The position numbers and the translations under genes are program-made. A model generated the notes under the pieces. It made no database searches. It saw nothing but the letters and a program-made list of their open reading frames with translations, and was not told the DNA's origin. From Chitinophagales bacterium (lineage in GTDB: Bacteria > Bacteroidota > Bacteroidia > Chitinophagales > JAHDHT01), in assembly GCA_020631175.1 (NCBI GenBank), contig JAHDHT010000179.1, forward strand, positions 1 to 7,595: a DNA stretch of 7,595 nucleotides, read 5' to 3'. The number at the start of each line of letters is the position of its first letter. The stretch's first letter is position 1. Positions 6,398-7,595 of the stretch are shown piece by piece.

Positions 6398-7335
6398 AAG
6401 AATATCTAAACAAACGATTAGCACCATCAAGCGTAAAACGTTACTTAAAAGAAATACAAACCTATTTATCTAAAACCAAAGAAGCCAAATCGGCAAACTA
6501 CGGTCAGGTAGTGGGTTACATAGGAAAATGCAGAACGATCAATAACAATGTAGCCGTCACCTTACATGCCTTACAGCATTATTATGGCTACTTAGTACAC
6601 ATCGGCATAAGAACCAACAACCCGGCGAAAGCCATTAAATTAAGAGACCGAAAAAATAGAGCTATACAAATCCAAGATTTATTTACGAGCGCAGAACTAG
6701 AAAAATTACTGGATCGAAAAGAGCGTTATCGCCTGCTAAAAAACAGAAATAAAATCATCATCAGTTTATTGATCTATCAAGGCTTAACGAACAGCGAAAT
6801 CAAAAATCTACGATTAGACGACATTAATTTAGAACAAGGAACGGTATACATAAAGGCAGGACGAAGAACCAACAAACGAACCTTACAATTAAAAGCAAAT
6901 CAGGTGTATTGGATCATGGAATACTTGAACCAGGACAGAGAGCAATTACGAAGCGTAAAAACAGATAAACTCATCGTAAGTAAAAAAGGAACAGCCGAAA
7001 GCGGTGAAGGGATCAGCTATTTAATCGAGACCATGAAAGCCCTTTATCCGGATAGAACCTTAAATCCAAAAACGATCCGGCAGAGCGTGATCATCAACCT
7101 ATTAAAAGCAGGTGAGGATCTGCGCATCGTCCAAGTCTTTGCCGGCCATAAATATCCCAGTACAACAGAGCGTTACCGAGTACAAAAAACAGAAGCTTTA
7201 AAACAACAGATTTTTAAATATCATCCGCTAGATCAGAAGGAAAATGTAGATCTAAATGATGATCAAAAAAGGGAAGCAAATAATGATCAAAATGATGAAC
7301 ATAATATGACTACTGAAAATGTTAACGAATCTTAA
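6343..7335 (+). CDS. Divergent tyrosine recombinase/integrase with degenerate active site
   Basis: This encodes 330 residues. The SAM-like N-terminal domain covers about 15-100 and the catalytic-type fold about 112-285. Aligned by eye to the upstream enzyme, the Arg I position is T149 (YQGLTNSE, where GLRxxE is usual). HxxR has become K243-T-I-R246. H269 (FAGHK) and Y278 (STTERYR) remain. The beta-hairpin AGRRTNKR keeps basic residues that may stand in for the lysine. A nucleophile without Arg I recalls the IntDOT group of Bacteroides integrases, which also lack the canonical Arg I. It may have a rearranged active site or act mainly as a partner to the first recombinase. A hydrophilic Asp/Asn/Glu-rich tail follows residue 297. 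The ATG at 6343 is the only ATG before residue 192 and is needed to include the N-terminal domain, so the 55-bp overlap with the upstream gene is real and suggests coupled translation. Confidence 0.87.
   Translation: MENKCKNKYENKSKHEALKEYLNKRLAPSSVKRYLKEIQTYLSKTKEAKSANYGQVVGYIGKCRTINNNVAVTLHALQHYYGYLVHIGIRTNNPAKAIKLRDRKNRAIQIQDLFTSAELEKLLDRKERYRLLKNRNKIIISLLIYQGLTNSEIKNLRLDDINLEQGTVYIKAGRRTNKRTLQLKANQVYWIMEYLNQDREQLRSVKTDKLIVSKKGTAESGEGISYLIETMKALYPDRTLNPKTIRQSVIINLLKAGEDLRIVQVFAGHKYPSTTERYRVQKTEALKQQIFKYHPLDQKENVDLNDDQKREANNDQNDEHNMTTENVNES
6396..6411 (+). repeat. 16-bp direct repeat, copy 1 (inside the recombinase overlap region)
   Basis: AAAAGAATATCTAAAC begins within the stop codon of the first recombinase and encodes KEYLN (residues 19-23) of the second. 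An identical 16-mer lies at 7514-7529 in the right flank. Confidence 0.6.
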
Positions 7336-7339
7336 AATA

Positions 7340-7383
7340 GTTCGTTCTGCGAACACTTTGTAGGATGTTATAAGACAGCCTAC
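7340..7383. other. Two small hairpins after the second recombinase
   Basis: GTTCG-ttctg-CGAAC (7340-7354) is a 5-bp stem starting 4 bp after the stop codon. The second hairpin (7360-7383) has GTAGG pairing with CCTAC, one A/G mismatch, TGT pairing with ACA, and a 6-nt loop. No T run directly follows either, so a simple rho-independent terminator is unlikely. They could be structured recombination or processing sites. The 260-bp flank 7336-7595 otherwise holds no gene I can support. Confidence 0.5.
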
Positions 7384-7398
7384 CACCAAAATCCAGCC

Positions 7399-7418
7399 TT
7401 AAAATGTTAATTTTTTAA
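7399..7418 (+). terminator. Weak AT-only terminator candidate
   Basis: TTAAAA (7399-7404) and TTTTAA (7413-7418) form a weak inverted repeat containing a six-base T run. It lies 64 bp after the last recombinase stop and might end the operon transcript. The stem has no G-C pairs. Confidence 0.25.
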
Positions 7419-7497
7419 TCGAAGAACCGAAAGCATGATCATACTAAACAGATAAAAGAACAAGCGAAAAATGTGATATATAAAATAGCATAATAAA

Positions 7498-7580
7498 CTC
7501 CTCGCTCCGTAGGAAAAGAATATCTAAACGAAAAACATCGACAGGTAAAAAGGTGTTCCTCCTCGCTCGTCGGCAACAAG
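7498..7580. repeat. GC-rich repeat motif, two imperfect copies near the window edge
   Basis: CTCCTCGCTC occurs at 7498-7507 and 7559-7568, 61 bp apart. Each copy is followed by a similar string: cGTaGGaAAAAG in the first and GTcGGcAACAAG in the second, allowing one small gap. The surroundings are AT-rich, so these are islands of unusual composition. The second copy runs into further GC-rich sequence that reaches the end of the window. Confidence 0.5.
7514..7529 (+). repeat. 16-bp direct repeat, copy 2 (right flank)
   Basis: AAAAGAATATCTAAAC is identical to 6396-6411. Read in the same codon phase it gives KEYLNEKHRQVKR, which loosely resembles KEYLNKR...VKR at the N-terminus of the second recombinase. 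No start codon opens this frame after the TAA at 7494-7496. It may be a remnant of a recombinase gene or a duplicated recombination target. Confidence 0.5.
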
Positions 7581-7595
7581 CCCGCCAAGGTCTTT

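Larger units (their letters stand above)
1996..7335. mobile_element. Putative mobile module: XRE regulator, primase-helicase, two tyrosine recombinases
   Basis: Four genes form a coherent set: a divergent repressor, a replication protein with primase and helicase domains, and two overlapping tyrosine recombinases. Structured repeat DNA lies between the replication and recombination genes. These are the parts expected of an integrating and replicating element. They differ in base composition from the AT-rich toxin-immunity pair to the left. No relaxase, coupling protein, capsid or transposase gene is seen. The coordinates span only the genes; the real ends are not determined, and the element may continue past the right edge. 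Confidence 0.5.

Noticed and set aside
7250..7310. Repeated AATGATCAAAA-like strings near the end of the second recombinase gene.
   Set aside because: They encode the low-complexity Asp/Asn/Gln tail and have no regular spacing, so they need not be sites.
7439..7594. A minus-strand frame open for 51 codons from the right edge, with an acidic stretch (PTSEEEHLF).
   Set aside because: Another minus-strand frame is nearly as open, no start is visible, and the reading passes through the GC-rich repeats. It may be the tail of a gene beyond the window, but there is not enough evidence.

Overview
The window looks like an accessory region of a Bacteroidota chromosome, perhaps from the Sphingobacteriales. 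Three things point there. The Rhs core has the wording usual in that phylum (YDYGFRIYNPRIAKFLSVDP and a terminal DLDGLEE). Start codons lack strong Shine-Dalgarno sequences. Two promoters match the phylum's TTTG / TAnnTTTG pattern. No 16S or housekeeping gene is present, so the assignment is an inference.

Left part (1-1805): the 3' end of an Rhs polymorphic-toxin gene, entering from outside the window. It ends in a variable C-terminal toxin domain with a possible PD-(D/E)XK-like nuclease signature. Two bases later comes a gene for an unrecognised 260-residue protein, most likely the cognate immunity protein. This pair is visibly more AT-rich than the genes to its right.

Middle and right part (1996-7335): a compact block that reads as a mobile or replicative module. 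A divergently transcribed XRE-family regulator (1996-2331, minus strand) shares a short control region with a 922-residue primase-helicase fusion (2489-5257). Back-to-back promoters of identical geometry and a 10-bp palindrome lie between them. A 237-bp gene-free stretch (5258-5494) carries two separate repeat systems: a cluster of CTGG-ATTCC units that can fold into hairpins, and an exactly symmetric array of four ATGGATAAT-like units. Two tyrosine recombinases follow, with reading frames overlapping by 55 bp. The first has the full catalytic set. The second lacks the first catalytic arginine and the HxxR histidine, which suggests a divergent active site or a partner role.

Right flank (7336-7595): no convincing gene. 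It holds two small hairpins, a GC-rich motif repeated 61 bp apart that runs towards the window edge, and a 16-bp exact copy of a sequence from the start of the second recombinase gene.

Working model (inference): the XRE protein represses itself and the primase-helicase. The primase-helicase opens and primes DNA, possibly at the structured 5281-5480 region. The two recombinases act together on nearby sites. No transposase, relaxase or cargo gene is visible, and neither element boundary can be fixed from this window.
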